Below are positions 32,490-43,721 of a stretch of DNA of 64,000 nt, in pieces. How positions within the stretch are numbered: position 1 is the stretch's first letter; each line of letters starts with the position of its first letter. This DNA is from Apiotrichum sp. Y4204 (Eukaryota; Basidiomycota; Tremellomycetes; Trichosporonales; Trichosporonaceae), in assembly GCA_025531455.1 (NCBI GenBank), contig JAMYHL010000027.1:248001-312000 (forward strand), read 5' to 3'. The position numbers and the translations under genes are program-made. The notes beneath the pieces are model-generated. The model was not told the origin of the DNA, ran no database searches, and worked only from the letters and a program-made list of their open reading frames with translations.

Positions 32490-33686
32490 TTACTGACAAG
32501 GCGTCCCAAACTTGCGCCTGGTGACAGGAGTGGGGATGGTGCCGCGCTTGAGATGGCCCCGGAAGGACCACTCATTCGTGTCGTTCTCCATGCGCCAGCT
32601 CCAGTACACCCACCCTTTCGCCTGTTCATAGATCCAGGTCTGGGTCTCGAACGACCTGCGGAGAAACTCATCGCGCCCCGCAGGTGGACACTGCATGGTC
32701 CCGCAGTCCTTGGACGCGGCGAGCGTCCACTCCCCGACAATGGTCGGAATCTGGCGATTGGACGCCACAAACTCGTCCTTGCGCGAGCAAAACTTGGCCA
32801 GGCGCTCCTCGTATCCAAGCTTGCCCCCCGAGAACGTGTAGAAGTGCGTGTCCATCGACACGCGGCTCATGTCCTTGCCGAAACCGTCCCACGTCCCCCC
32901 GGGCCCGAGGCGCGCCCACCCGTCCGAAAACATGACGTTCATCCTGGGATCCCGCGCCCGGATCGCTCTATAGCATCCCCGAAAGTATCCCTTCATAAAC
33001 TCAAAGTCGGCGTGGGATTTCGGTTTTGGCTCGTTCATGAGCTCGATCGCGACTACGATTCCGCCGTACTTGCCGTTCCCGTACAGATCGACCAGCTTGA
33101 CCGCCGCGTCCCATGCCTTGCCGCGGTTCCCTGCTGACCCCCACCATCCTCCGTGCGTCGGCAGCTTGTGCCCCGAGTTATCCTGCCCGTTCTGGCTGCC
33201 GGGCAGGCCGTGTAGGTCCATAATTACCGCGATGCCGCGCTCGGCACACCGCTCCAAAATAGGGGGGAGGACAGCCAGCGCGCCGGGGAGGTACGGCTCG
33301 TTGAAGACGGCATGGCCGAGGACGGACCAGTATCCGACCGGGATGCGGACGGCGTTCAGTCCCGCGGCGGCGATGGCGTCAATGTCCGCGGGTGTGATAA
33401 ATGTCTTCCAGTGGTGATTGAGGCGCGCACGCAGAGCTGGGCTCTGCGCGGCGGCAATATCGTACGTCCACTGGTCGTGCGCTTCGGTGTCCTTGAAAAG
33501 CGACGGGGTCATGAACTTTTCGATGAGGAGCCAGCCGCCGAGGTTGACGCCCCGCATTGGCGTGCGGCCCTCCCAGGTGAACTTTGGCGGAGGGTAGCGC
33601 TTGGAGAACGTCGTCCCGTTGTTGAAGGGTGCGGCGGCGGCAAATCCCACAACGGATGCGGCAAGTAGAGGCCAGAGAAAGAGCAT
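32490..33686 (-). CDS. Secreted glucan exo-1,3-beta-glucosidase (GH5_9)
   Basis: This wall-modifying hydrolase of 398 residues has no intron. It starts at ATG 33686 with a signal peptide (MLFLWPLLAASVVGFAAAAP). The family features are MRGVNLGGWLLIEKFMTPSLF, AVRIPVGYW, DLHGLPGSQNGQDNSGH, the acid/base Glu219 in LMNEPK, DTHFYTFS, the nucleophile Glu319 in VGEWTLA, and GWVYWSWRMEN. It belongs with yeast EXG1-type enzymes. Expected location is the cell wall or medium. There is a possible Kex2-type Lys-Arg site shortly after the signal peptide (FSKRYPPP). It is convergent with the acyl-CoA oxidase, 299 bases away. Confidence 0.95.
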   Translation of the reverse strand: MLFLWPLLAASVVGFAAAAPFNNGTTFSKRYPPPKFTWEGRTPMRGVNLGGWLLIEKFMTPSLFKDTEAHDQWTYDIAAAQSPALRARLNHHWKTFITPADIDAIAAAGLNAVRIPVGYWSVLGHAVFNEPYLPGALAVLPPILERCAERGIAVIMDLHGLPGSQNGQDNSGHKLPTHGGWWGSAGNRGKAWDAAVKLVDLYGNGKYGGIVVAIELMNEPKPKSHADFEFMKGYFRGCYRAIRARDPRMNVMFSDGWARLGPGGTWDGFGKDMSRVSMDTHFYTFSGGKLGYEERLAKFCSRKDEFVASNRQIPTIVGEWTLAASKDCGTMQCPPAGRDEFLRRSFETQTWIYEQAKGWVYWSWRMENDTNEWSFRGHLKRGTIPTPVTRRKFGTPCQ

Positions 33687-36600
33687 GTTAAGCGGAATCT
33701 AGGTTGGAGTGCAATGAGGATAGCAGTGAAGTGGTCGCAATGGTCTGCTCACTTGTTAGAAGACACCGCTCCTATTTATCTCTGACCTGTTCTCCATCGA
33801 GTCGTGCGTACGCGACTGCATCGGGACACTCCATCGGAGCTTGGTCAAGGCTGAAAACCGTCCAGTGGTCGCAGTCGAATGAGTTTCAGAATCACTTCAA
33901 AGCCCGTCGGCGCCATCAGCGGTGTCCACCGGAGCTGACCAACGCGAGACGCTCATTGCGGGCGGGGATCCAAGTCAGGAAATATCGCTATTACCCGGTC
34001 CACCAGGGTGTGGATAACCAGGGATGAGGAGCCTCCGAAGGAACGCCGGAGGGTTTCGACTTGTGAGCGACGATGGCGGGATGGATATAGAAAGAGGATA
34101 TGTATCGATTGCCCAATACGGGAGGATAGTTGCTCTTCAGTCAGCGTCTGCGTCCCACTCGGAGAATGAGCTACCGTTGACGCGTCAACTTGATAGACTC
34201 TGAGTCTTAGGCTACCGCTCATCTGGACATGCTTGTGGTGTCAGTTGCGTCAGAGCCGTCGGTCAGGTATGTACACATGTCAGACGTGTACAGTCAAGCT
34301 GCCCCGATGGCGGTGCGAGCTGAAACATCCGACGATGCGAGTCTGGTTCGATCGAGGCACTGAGGCACTGCACTGGTTATGCTGTATATCGTACAAGATC
34401 GGCCAGAATGAAGTCATCATGTCTCCGACATTCCGTTGGTACTGACATGTTGTAACAGAGCAGAAACATACCACAGCAGTGATACGTGCTGATCCCTCGG
34501 ATACATGATCGGGAGTCTGGCTGGTTCGTGAATGGACGTGAATGGAACATACCTGGATCTTTCACCGGCTCTTGACGGCAGTCAGCCCACGTTCATGCCC
34601 AGAGGGCTAGGCGGCCATGAGGAGCGCGACGCCTAACCGATGCGCTAGCATTTTATGCCTTTGTTGTCCTAGCTCGCGAGGTCCCTCGAGCGTGCGACGC
34701 GTTTAGCCTAAGCTTGTCGGGCCTCAGATCCAACCGTGTAGCGAATTGGTTTCCCGCTACCAAGCGGCAAGCGGTAGATTAGTTTTCACAGACTCTGAGC
34801 CTGCGTACTGGAGCAGCAAGACTGAGTCTTTGTCAGTAGTGAGTCACTGCTCACCTTGAGCGATTCTCCATACCGAAATCCTGGCACTCGCGTGTCGGCT
34901 ATTGAGCCGAGCTATCGAGATGCGAGGCGCGCGAGGCGACACGTCCGGGTCGCAGTTGAGCATCAGGAGGCCAGTGGGGCCAAAGGGCACAGAAGCGAGG
35001 AGGGCAGGATCCGGCAGATTCCCAGAAGGTCGGGATGCGCGCCTCCCCCCCCCCCCCCCCCCCCTCCCTTGATTCGCGTGGTGATCGAGAGGGGGCCACA
35101 ACGCGAATCCCGAATGTCGACCTGGAGCAATGAATGGCGCTTCAAGTGCTCGCTTCGTACTCGAGTTTTCTGGGGCCCGTGCGTTCTCCGCGTGAGGCAG
35201 CCCGGGTGGCGTCTGGCGTACTGGCGTCTGGCGTCTCCGCGTCTCCAAGACAGGCGCGTTACGAGTGCAGCTGGCACAGTCTGTACGGCAAGGAAGAGAG
35301 ACAGAGTCCAAGCGCACAGCCGACGCGACGCGAGTTGACGCGTGCAACCCATTCGAATTGCGCACACGGATGCGTCGTTGGATCTATTGTCTGGAGGCAG
35401 AGTCGAGTAACTTGACGCCTAGTCCAAAGAGTTCTGGCCGGCGGGCCAGGAACCTGGCTCGTAGGCCCAGCCGTTCTTCGCCGAACCTGCAAGCTGCAGA
35501 CTGTAAGCCAGGCAAGTGGCGAGCCTCAGGCACCATGCGGCCACCCCCACGAGGCCCGCAGACCCCGCGCCACCGTCGCCGTGCCGTAAGGTTTGGGGAC
35601 CGTCCACTCCCTGGGGCTCGGTCAAGCTCGCTATGCACTATGCTAGATATGCTAAGGTTTGAGCTTTGCTGGATTGGGGGTGCCTCGGCACACGGACCGA
35701 CGCCACGGGCGTTCCGCAGCATTCCTCGTATCAGCCACAGTGGGCAGTGGGGTTGGCCAACGACGGGGAAAAGTGGTATAAGTGGTCTTTCTTGCTGCTG
35801 CTGCTGTATGCAGGCTTGGGTGGGACATGTGGGAGTGACCAGGTGGGGTCGTTTGCCCCGCTACACAAGGGCGCGAGGGTAGGCGGCCCTATGCATGCCC
35901 AGCATGCCCAGCGCTGCGTGCGCGTGTCCGCGAGGCCGCGAGTCGAACCGCAAGCTACAACTTCCTTTGGAAGCCCGATCCGACAAATCCACCAGAAGCT
36001 CATTGGGGTGCCCGCATTCAAGGGCCGTTGGCCCCTGGGACCGCGAACCGTAATTATAAATGCAGCGGGACTGGCCCCTGCTGCCTCCATCCCTTGCGGC
36101 GGCAGGACCGGGCACGCATAACGTTATTAACGTTCTCGGCAAATCGAGTATCGAGGATATCGAGGATCCAGAGTGGTGAGGCAATTTCAGAGGGCCGAAA
36201 AAAAAGAGGATAGGACAGGAAAGGCACAAAAAATACATAATGTCGGCCCTGGCTGTGGAAGAGATAAGGCAGAGACGGACAAGCGGACGGAGGCGGCTTT
36301 GGAGCCAACTGGATTGGGAGAATTAGACGTCTAGATAGGTGGGGATGGGGGATGGGGGAGGCGGTGGGCAGCATGGCAGCTTGGTGGCGCGGCGGAGATA
36401 CCGACCCGCTTGTGCTCGTGCTCGTGTCGTGCTCGCTATTCGAAGCGATATGCGATGCGGCGACGGGCCCGAGGTCCTGCAAACAGTCGCGCGAGTCCGA
36501 GTCGGGCCTCGACTTTGCTATCAAGGCTTCGCGAGGCGACTAGCGCCGTTAGCGTCTTGCTGCTTGCTGGCATTTCTATCTTGATCCATTTGAGTGCTGC

Positions 36601-37260
36601 GGACAGCCAGGGATACGCGTTCAGATGCTAGATGCACCAATCCCCGAGAATGTCCCAATCGCGGTCAATCGCGGGCTGTGGGATGGCACAATACGACACA
36701 AGATAGCGCCAGAGCGCGCAAGCAAGCGTGTGGACTTCAGATCTGTCGATAATTTTCGTGTTCCGAGTAGCCGTGCGCGCGTCCGACGACGACGAGAGTA
36801 AGGCCGTGGATCACGGTCCCACCAATGGACGCCATATGAATTGATAGACAGCGACATCGCTGTAAGGCCAGGGCCAAGCCTACGCACGCGTCCACACACA
36901 CAAGTGCTGCGCACCACAGGGAAATTAGTAAGGCAGCACATGTCTCCGTTCGTCAACGCGTCCGTGTCAGTGTCGAGGGGAAAGTTTGCAGCGAGTAGCG
37001 ACCAGAACGCAGCGAGCAGAATGCAACCAAATAGGTCATTAAAGCACACAGTAGTACATAGTGGCTAGCGAAGGTATGTCTACACAGGCGTAAGGTGTCT
37101 CTCCTGGGGTGCGCGTCGTAACCGAAAACTCCAAGTGTCCCACTGGATGTCAGCAAGAGTATGTAGGAGCAGGAGACCATGAGACTCACACATTATCTAA
37201 GAGAATATAAGAGAACTGCCTCTCACGGCCCAAGCGCCGCGGGGGTGGGTCGCTTATCGC
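33687..37260. other. Gene-free region upstream of GH5, 3.6 kb
   Basis: No frame here has an ATG start with domain support. It contains a C20 run at 35045-35064, Ser/Arg-rich spurious frames on both strands and several short palindromes. It lies between the start of the GH5 gene and the 3' end of the small GPI protein gene, so it may be a long promoter region, contain a non-coding RNA, or be decayed sequence. I cannot tell which. Confidence 0.5.
35045..35064. repeat. Homopolymer C20 run
   Basis: Twenty consecutive C residues on the plus strand, preceded by GCCT and followed by TCCCTT. The exact length is uncertain because such runs are error-prone in sequencing. Confidence 0.9.
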
Positions 37261-37569
37261 TTAGAGGACGCCGAGGAGCATGGCGAGGCCGGCGACACCG
37301 ACACCGAAGGTGACGGGGACGACGGCGGTCGAGCCAGACGAGGGCTTGGAGGTGGCGGGCGACGAGGGGTGGGTGCCGTTGGTGGTGCCGTTGGGGTGGG
37401 TGCCGTTGACGGGGACGGTGCCGTTGACGGTGCCGTTGACGGTGGCGTTGGGGGTGATGGTAGAGTTGGTCTCCGCGGTGGCGTTGGTGGCCGGGGCGGT
37501 GACGTTGTCCTGCGCCTGGGCAAGGACGGCAAGGGGGAGGACGGCGACGGTGGCGAGAGCGAGACGCAT
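37261..37569 (-). CDS. Small N-glycosylated GPI-anchored surface protein
   Basis: The product has only 102 residues. A signal peptide (MRLALATVAVLPLAVLAQAQ) leads into a Thr/Asn/Pro-rich stretch with nine N-x-T sequons (Asn 22, 29, 35, 41, 45, 49, 55, 60, 64), five of them in NGT units. A Ser-rich segment around 70-80 precedes a hydrophobic C-terminal tail (VTFGVGVAGLAMLLGVL), which fits a GPI attachment signal. The mature peptide would be about 55-60 residues and heavily glycosylated. I do not recognise a family. Codon use is C/G-biased. A role in surface coating is inference. It sits between two unusually long gene-free stretches. Confidence 0.8.
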   Translation of the reverse strand: MRLALATVAVLPLAVLAQAQDNVTAPATNATAETNSTITPNATVNGTVNGTVPVNGTHPNGTTNGTHPSSPATSKPSSGSTAVVPVTFGVGVAGLAMLLGVL

Positions 37570-40320
37570 TGTGAATGGACCTTTCGAGATGAGGGGATGG
37601 GAGAAAGAGGAATGGGTTGGGGGGAAGACGGTTGTTCTTATAGCAATCCGGGGTGGGTGTTGGAAACGAGTCGGCGACTAGCGACCAGCAACCAGCTTAT
37701 CGCAGTAGCAGTGGGCGGGAAGCAGACGGCTGGGGCCAAGAGGCCAAAGGGCTCTTCGCCACAGGCCACAGGCTCCTCGCTACCCTGCTCACACGCGCCC
37801 CATTCCTGCTCTCCCTCTTGGTGTCCTGTCCGATCCTGATAGCGTTTCTTGTAGCGTCGACGCGGGCGGACACGGCAGTTGCGCCGTGCGCTGCGCGCTA
37901 TGTGTTATGCGCTATGCTCGCCAAGGGGGAAAAAACGCCCCAGCCGCCCAGCGCCCGTCGGCTTGTTCCCCCGAACGCCAAAGCGCATTCCCCACAGAGG
38001 ACGAGGGGCAAGAGGTCGTGCTTGACAGCTCGGGCTCTCGTGAGCAAGCGTGATGCAGAGCCGATATCGCGTTTGCGCCGCAGACGGCAGACGGCGGCAA
38101 CCTCCTTCCTCCCCTTGAATTTTTTTTTTTTCGACTGGACCGAGCTAGGAGTTTTTGTTTGGTCCCTGGCGGTCGATTTGGGCGCTATGCGGCATGCGGC
38201 TTGTGAGTGGCGGGGCATGCAGGGCATGTTTTGGCGCAGATTAGGATCCTGCGCAGAGCGCCAGAGCATGGGAGCAGCGTGTTTCAATTCGTTTTCGCCC
38301 TTCAGAGATACCCACCCCCAGATATCCCAGATATCCCAGATCGACCAGATCTCCCTCAGACACCGCGCGGGACGTTACGTTACACCTCGGAACAAGCTCG
38401 AACCAACCGGGAACAGAGGCGCCAGCCAGGGGGGGCAGAAGCTTGGAAGCTTAGAAGGGCCAAGAAGGGCAGACAATTGACCTACTGTACTTACACAGGA
38501 AACCGTGCAGGATCTCGGTGCACCCGCCTGCACACAACCGATGCGTGATCCAAGTCACCAACCGAAGACCAAGTTTCAGGTCGGGCCGCAGGTGTGGTTG
38601 CCCGCCCGCACAATCACCTCTCTCTGGGATCTCCAGATTCCCGTACCGCTGTGAGATTGAGGTATGGTGGGTCTCTTTGGATCGCATCGCTGCACCCACT
38701 ACCATGCACCATGTCGCTTCGTCGAGCATTCGAGCCACACGACTGCGCAGCATGGCAAGCCGCGGCATGTGGGGCGTGTGCGACAATAATAGAAAGGCAT
38801 GTTCCGCATGTGCTCTGCATGCTCTGCATTCTCCTGCTGCGTGAGATCATACCTAGATTTGGAGATTGAGGATTGCACCAGGCACATGCCTCGCCGCAAT
38901 GTCCCTCCGTGCGGCCTGTCCTGGCGTGAGATACGTTCCACAATGGCCAACAATCGGCCACAGTCGGCCACAGACCGCAGACTCGCGCCCGGCGCTCGGC
39001 GCTCAATGCTCAACGTTTGATGTGAGACAGTGGGGGGACGCCTCGACGCCGGACCTGCTGCGGACGCTACCGCGCCCCCTCCGCCGAGCGTGACCGTGGC
39101 TCTCCCGCAGCTGCCCGCCGTCCGGGGCCGTTGGTTCCGAGATGCACTCTGTACTCTGTACAGTGCGGTGAGATAGGTGAGATAGGTGCCTTATCTCGAT
39201 CTCTCGATTGGCTCAGCGAGCGCGTCGAGCGGACACGCGGACAGGCTCGGCGGATCTGGGATCGAGCTCAGAAGCCAATCTAGGTCGAATCCAGATCATC
39301 CAGTCAACCGTCGTCAATCGGGCAATCCATTCCTTTTGGGCGCAAATCGCTTGCAATTGGAAAGGAAGGGGGAGGGGGCCAAAGGCAAAGGTGTCACACG
39401 ACGGCGCGGTACGACTGCGGAAAATGGAGATCCGTGCACACAATTGCACAACTCCACACTCAGCTAGCGCGTGCCGTGCGCAGTCAAGACGGCCCAGAGC
39501 GGTCAGAGCGGCCAGACGGCCAGACGGGGCGCGACGGCGTAGACGGCGCATGGCATTGTCCACACGAGCGCACGATCTCACGATGTCATACAGGTCGCGG
39601 ATGTTGGTCCGTCCCATCGTCGCATCTGCGCATCTCTGCGTGTGACTTTATCCGTGTCTCACAGACGGTGTCACACTTCTCTCGCAATCTCACATGCACA
39701 GTCGAACATCGAACGTGTGGAACGTGCTCCAACTCAGGCTCCATGTTCTCCGTGTTCCAAGCTCCTTCCCATTCCATCCATTCCCGCAGCCAGTGGACAG
39801 CGCATTCGGGGAACCAGACTCCCCGCGTGAACGCACACACGCGTTGACGCGGGAGGGTCCCCCTGGTCCCCTGCTCCCATCTAGGGCCGTGACTGCTGGG
39901 CGTCCTGGCGTCCCGGCGCGGTATCCTGAGTGGCGCCGGCCCGGCGTTCAGTATGATCGGTGTCCCGCTCGGGGATCGCGTATCGGGCCGTATCACGCTG
40001 CGTCCATTGCGCGCAGTAGTATGCTCGGCATTCAGCACCCGATGCTGCGCTGGTCGCCACCCGGCCTGCCAAGATTCCTCACGTCCATACCTCGTTACGT
40101 TCAACTTCCTCATCGTGCTGCGCAGGACGCACGTTGGCAAGCGCCAGAAACACGACAAGCAAGACAGGTGGACAGAACAGACATAACACAAGTGGACTGA
40201 ACTCACTCTGCTTGCACCGACTGATCCGTACTAGTTCAAGCTTACTTGCATACTCATGATAATCGCCTGTCAATACTCTCAGTAATTGCAGTTCCAGTAC
40301 CAATTTCCAGTTCCTTCCGC
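37570..40320. other. Gene-free region upstream of the GPI protein, 2.75 kb
   Basis: This separates the GPI protein start from the 3' end of the LEA-like repeat gene. It contains a T12 run at 38120-38131, a short CAGATATCC direct repeat near 38320-38345 and many small frames without support. It is plausibly a long regulatory region. Confidence 0.5.
38120..38131. repeat. Homopolymer T12 run
   Basis: Twelve T residues on the plus strand (A12 on the minus strand), about 550 bases upstream of the small GPI protein start. Poly(dA:dT) tracts can keep promoters free of nucleosomes, but the distance here is long. Confidence 0.7.
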
Positions 40321-42801
40321 CTACTCCATGCTCGTCACGCCCGCCTCGGTTGCATCGTGCTCGGCCCTGACAGTCGCCTGGCGGCGGCGCGCGTCACGGC
40401 TCGAAATCGGCGAGACGTCACCTTCGCGGAGACTGGCGTCTTCAACGAGCGCAGCCTCGGCAGGGGTAAGTCCAGAGAGCGCGGCCTCGGCCTCGGCGCG
40501 CGCCGCGTCAACCAGGCGGGGATCGCGTGTCGGGTGCGACGGGACTGTTGGCACGGGCCTGGGACCGGGGCGAAGCACGCCGTAGGCCAGGGGGTCGGTG
40601 TTGACGGCGCGGGGATTGGCCTTGTCGACCATGTTCGTTTCGAGAGCGGCTCCGGCGGGAGTAGTCCTGTTGCGTTCGGTGGCGAGCGCGTCCGCAGCGG
40701 CAGCCTGCGCCCTGTCGAGACCGTGCTTGACGGACGAGGCGGCGGACTCGGCAGCATTGGCCGCCTTGGCTTCCGCCCTCTCCCAGCCCTGCTTAACGGA
40801 CGAGGCAGCGTCGGCGGCCTGTGCCTCCGCCCTCTCCCAGCCTTGCTTGATGGTCGAGGCAGCCGACGAGATAGCATCGGCCGTCTTGGCATCTGCCCGC
40901 TCCAGACCGCGCTTAGCGGAGTCGGCGGCGGAGTCGGCGGCATCAGCCGTCTTGCGCTCGGCCCTCCACCAGCTCTTCTTGGCAGCATCGGCGGCATCGG
41001 CGGCCTGTGCCTCCGCCTTGTCCACGCCTTGCCTGACGGACGAGGCAGCGGACGAGATGGCATCGGCCGTCTTGGCATCTGCCCTCTGCAGACCGCGCTT
41101 AGCGGAGTCGGCGGCGGAGTCGGCGGCATCAGCCGTCTTGCGCTCTGCCCTCCACCAGCTCTTCTTGGCAGCATCGGCGACATCGGCGGCCTGGGCCTCC
41201 GCCTTGTCCACGCCTTGCCTGACCGACGAGGCAGCGGACGAGATGGCATCAGCCGTCTGGGCATCGGCGCGCTCCAGGCCGCGCTTGGTGGACGCGGCGG
41301 CAGATTCGGCAGCGTCAGACGTCTTGCGCTCTGCCCTCCACCAGCTCTTCTTAGCAGCATCGGCGGCATCAGCGGCATGTGCCTCCGCCTTGTCCCAACC
41401 CTGCTTGACGGAGGAAGCAGCGGAGTCGACAGCATCAGACAGCTTGGCATCGGCCTTCTGCAGGCCGCGCGTGGCGGACGTGGCGGCGGACTCGGTAGCG
41501 TCAGACGCCTTGCGCTCTGCCCTCCACCAGCTCTTCTTGGCGGAGTCGGCAGCGTCGGCGGCATGTGCCTCGGCCTTGTCCCAACCCTGCTTGACGGAAG
41601 AAGCAGCGGAGTCGGCAGCATCAGACAGCTTGGCATCGGCCTTCTGCAGGCCGCGCGTGGCGGACGTGGCGGCGGACTCGGTAGCGTCAGACGCCTTGCG
41701 CTCTGCCCTCCACCAGCTCTTCTTGGCGGAGTCGGCGGCGTCGGCGGCATGTGCCTCGGCCTTGTCCCAACCCTGCTTGACGGACGAAGCGGCGGAGTCG
41801 ACAGCATCAGACAGCTTGGCATCGGCCTTGTGCAGGCCGCGCCTGGCAGACGCGGCGGCGGACTCGGCGGCATCAGACGCCCTCGAGGCAGCATCCGACG
41901 CCGTGGACTCGGCCCTCTCCAGGCCGTGCTTGACGGACGAGGCCGCGGACTGCGCCGTACCAGCCGCCTGGGCCTTGGCGTTGTTCCACGCGCGGTCGTA
42001 GTCGCGGGCGAGGGCGACCTCGGCGGGTGTCAGCCCCGTGTCGGCGGACATGGTCTCGACGCGGGCAGCGTCCGTCATCCGCCGCGAGGTGTGGTCCGAT
42101 GTCGGTGGGGGCGAAACGCGCAGCCACGTGACGTACGTGAAGCCTGCGAGGCCGAGGAGACCGGCGCCGATGAGGAGGTCTGCGGTCAGAACGGGTCATT
42201 GTAGAAAGGGGGTGTGGAGCGTCGAGGGAAAACGCCGAGGGAAGAGCGGTTGGGGCCGGGAACCTTCCACCCCTCCGCAGGCCGCTGTCATTTCAGGTCG
42301 GGGGCCAGCGCGGCGGCATCCTCAGTGTTGACAATGCACACCATATACTGCCTTTGCCTGCCCACCACGGCCTCGGATCCCCATTTCACTTCACTAACAA
42401 CACTCTCTGTGATGTTGCTAGAGCCAACTTTCAGCTCCACTACTCTTTTTCAACCCAACCAACCCCATTCCAGCCTCCATCGTTTTCCGCAGCACACGTC
42501 CAGTCTACTCTTCGCTCGCTTCACCGTCCTTGCCACTTCGAGATTCGGCCAAGAAAAACTCACTGCCTCCAGTCCTGTTCTTGGCATGGTCGGAGATGAG
42601 GCGGCGCCCTGGGGACGCGGTCGTCTGAGGTCAGCCACACACTGGGGGAGCCGTTGCGCGTGGTGGGGCGCGTCCCACAGCCGCGGATGAAAACGGGAGC
42701 TGGGACTCGAAACTCCAGCTGCGGACTGGCCATCCACGCGCAGGTAGGTAGGTACTCACAAGGCGTGGCCGGAGCTGTGTGAGCGTGCGTGTGCGGAACA
42801 T
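40321..42801 (-). CDS. Mitochondrial LEA-like alanine-rich repeat protein with N-terminal membrane helix
   Basis: Three exons (42760-42801, 42564-42624, 40321-42179) join in frame to 653 residues. The introns are 135 and 384 nt; the second is very long for this genome but ends in CTGACCGCAG. The N-terminus MFRTRTLTQLRPRL plus the Arg/Ser-rich exon 2 looks like a mitochondrial presequence. A hydrophobic helix (about 36-54) follows. Residues about 85-490 are an Ala/Lys/Asp/Ser-rich amphipathic region with a 62-residue unit repeated about five times. Each unit carries SVKQGWDKAEA, KKSWWRAERK and RGLQKADAK. This is like LEA group-4/apolipoprotein-type helices, known for membrane or stress protection. 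A non-repetitive Pro- then charge-rich tail ends SME. The role is inference. An ATG further upstream at 42879 is possible. Confidence 0.8.
40961..41890 (-). repeat. 186-bp tandem repeat, five copies
   Basis: The marker GCCCTCCACCAGCTCTTCTT starts at 40961, 41147, 41333, 41519 and 41705, each exactly 186 bases apart. Each unit encodes 62 residues of the LEA-like protein. The copies at 41519 and 41705 are almost identical over long stretches, whereas 40961 and 41147 form a second similar pair, suggesting at least two rounds of duplication. Confidence 0.95.
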
Positions 42802-43721
42802 GTTGGGTGTAGATGTGGAAAACGATGAGGCGGGGAGTGAAGTGCTGAAGTTATAAGCAGTTTGCGTGGGAGTCGGCATTGTTATAGGCGAGGGCAGCAG
42901 CTAGCAGCGCATAACCGCATAACCAGCTAGCAACATCGATGACGATTTTGCATTGTCACAGTTTCCAGTTCCCGCATTGCACTGTCGTCTAGGCAACCTC
43001 TGTGTTTGTGCCCTTGTTCACTGCCGCGGTCGATGATGTCATACATGACATGCATGACATCCCGACACCGGCCAGTCAGCGTACAGCGTACGAGCGTCCA
43101 CTGGAGTGATAACCGGACATCCAGACTCAGGTACTCAGGGCCCCGACATATTGGAACGCCGGCGGTCGGCCGACCAGCCGACGGAGATACGGGGACCGAC
43201 GAGGTGACAAGTGGTGGCTAATACAAGGTGTTTGGTCTCCAGACTGTCGCTGCATCGTTGGGTGCGTGTTCACACTGACCTTAGGCATCACAATGGGGGT
43301 GGAACTCTGAGCCTGCAGCTCACTTCATTCAGGAGACACTACAAAACCGAGAGGAGTGGTCCTTACATAGTTCAAAGCTCCACGCCCGTGTCTCCAGCCG
43401 GATCCCGCTATGGTTGTGCTTCCTTCAGAATTTGAACTGATTCACTGACGCTATCCAACTTGACCACCTACCTATGGTCCGGGAGATTACCACAGATCGA
43501 CTGCGACATTACGCGGCAGCTGACATTGCGGTTCTTCACCGGCACTGACATCCTCAAGATTGACAGGGCTGAACTCTCGATACGATACCGCGAGTACTGG
43601 TTCAAACTGCCTCTCTCTCAGCTCACCACCGATCGACTTGTTTCATATCGACTACAACGTTCAATTCTCTGTCTTTTCTGCTCCCGTCTTGAATTATTGG
43701 GTGGCTGGCAAGTTTGGCGGC
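42802..43721. other. Intergenic region
   Basis: This holds the promoter of the LEA-like gene and the 3' flank of the Gln-Gly-Ser repeat gene. A short inverted repeat (GATGTCAT...ATGACATC, 43035-43061) is present. No coding frame is supported. Confidence 0.5.

Noticed and set aside
35930..35960. TTCGA-containing B-box-like sequence on the minus strand
   Set aside because: The stem next to it does not pair as a T-arm and no A-box or cloverleaf could be built, so no tRNA was called.
40246..42204. Long plus-strand open frames (652 and 467 codons) opposite the LEA-like gene
   Set aside because: The minus strand has a coherent repeat protein with presequence, helix and fitting introns. The plus frames are stop-free only because the GC-rich 186-bp repeat lacks stops in several frames, and they have no domain.
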